From Campylobacteraceae bacterium (lineage in GTDB: Bacteria; Campylobacterota; Campylobacteria; Campylobacterales; Sulfurovaceae): a stretch of DNA of 5,695 nucleotides. Below are positions 5,285-5,695 of this stretch, piece after piece. A program made the position numbers and the translations under genes. The notes beneath the pieces were generated by a model. That model was not told the origin of the DNA, searched no databases, and saw only the letters and a program-made list of their open reading frames with translations. The stretch spans positions 1 to 5,695 of the forward strand of contig JALVWV010000325.1 of assembly GCA_027023145.1 (NCBI GenBank), read 5' to 3'. The first letter of the stretch is position 1. The number at the start of each line of letters is the position of its first letter.

Positions 5285-5695
5285 GTGTCGTGACCCGTTT
5301 CGCCCCGTCCCCCACGGGGTATCTGCACATTGGGGGGCTCCGTACGGCGCTGTTTTCGTGGTTGGCTGCCCGGCACCACGAGGGGGCATTCCGCCTGCGG
5401 ATCGAAGACACCGATCTGAGCCGCAACTCCGAGGAGGCGATGAAAGCGATTATCCGAGCCTTTGACTGGGTGGGGTTGAACTACGACGGCGATGTGGTGT
5501 ACCAGTCTGAGCGCTTCGATCTCTACCGGGAGTACATCGACCGCCTCCTTGGGGAGGGCAAAGCCTATCGCTGCTACATGACCCGCGAAGAGCTAGATGC
5601 TCTCCGTGAGGAGCAAATGGCACGGGGTGAGCGTCCCCACTATGACGGTCGGTATCGGGATTTTACCGGCACACCGCCGGAGGGTATTGACCCGG
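5281..5695 (+). CDS. gltX: Glutamyl-tRNA synthetase, N-terminal part (partial)
   Basis: GltX charges tRNA with glutamate. The frame is open from ATG5281 to the window end: 138 full codons, with the C-terminal part missing. It begins MSVVTRFAPSPTGYLHIGG, containing the class I HIGH-type motif (HIGG, 16-19), followed by the FRLRIEDTD segment and YDGRYRDF. The zinc-site cysteines of E. coli GluRS are not kept: there is one Cys (RCYM) where E. coli has CxC, and Tyr in GRY where E. coli has Cys, so this is a zinc-free form. The ATG overlaps the accC stop (ATGA), with GAGG at 5267-5270, indicating operon membership. Campylobacterota usually carry two gltX copies, one charging tRNA-Gln for GatCAB amidation. 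Which one this is cannot be settled without the anticodon-binding domain. Confidence 0.97.
   Translation, partial: MSVVTRFAPSPTGYLHIGGLRTALFSWLAARHHEGAFRLRIEDTDLSRNSEEAMKAIIRAFDWVGLNYDGDVVYQSERFDLYREYIDRLLGEGKAYRCYMTREELDALREEQMARGERPHYDGRYRDFTGTPPEGIDP

Overview
The window looks like chromosomal DNA from a member of the Campylobacterota (formerly Epsilonproteobacteria), probably a relatively GC-rich, Sulfurovum/Nitratifractor-like lineage. This is an inference. It rests on the style of the GyrB, QueF, Dcd, AccB, AccC and GltX proteins, on the dcd/accB/accC neighbourhood (recalled as also present in Campylobacter), and on promoters with extended -10 boxes behind helically spaced T-tracts. I see no mobile element, CRISPR array, RNA gene or phage. 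Nearly all of the window is housekeeping genes, tightly packed.

Left part (1-2032, + strand): the 3' end of gyrB, then a membrane-anchored protein with degenerate GGDEF and EAL domains, then queF (queuosine biosynthesis). The three genes overlap by 1 and 4 nt, so they very probably form one translationally coupled operon. The GGDEF-EAL protein has lost several catalytic and metal-binding residues and is unlikely to make or degrade cyclic di-GMP.

Middle (2033-2767, + strand): two small genes. The first encodes an 86-aa CI-repressor-like helix-turn-helix protein. Its ribosome binding site lies in one arm of a perfect 9-bp inverted repeat. The second encodes a 112-aa DUF2853-type protein behind the best sigma70-type promoter in the window.

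Right part (2768-5695): dcd (dCTP deaminase) on the minus strand is convergent with the DUF2853 gene. It diverges, across a 128-bp regulatory region, from accB-accC-gltX on the plus strand. AccB (biotin carrier) and AccC (biotin carboxylase) together form the biotin-carboxylation half of acetyl-CoA carboxylase. gltX (glutamyl-tRNA synthetase) starts inside the accC stop codon and runs off the window end.

I found no clearly new biological system. The items most worth a second look are the degenerate GGDEF-EAL protein coupled to gyrB, the SD-sequestering repeat before the small HTH gene, the unknown-function DUF2853 gene with its strong promoter, and the compact divergent dcd/accB control region with phased T-tracts.
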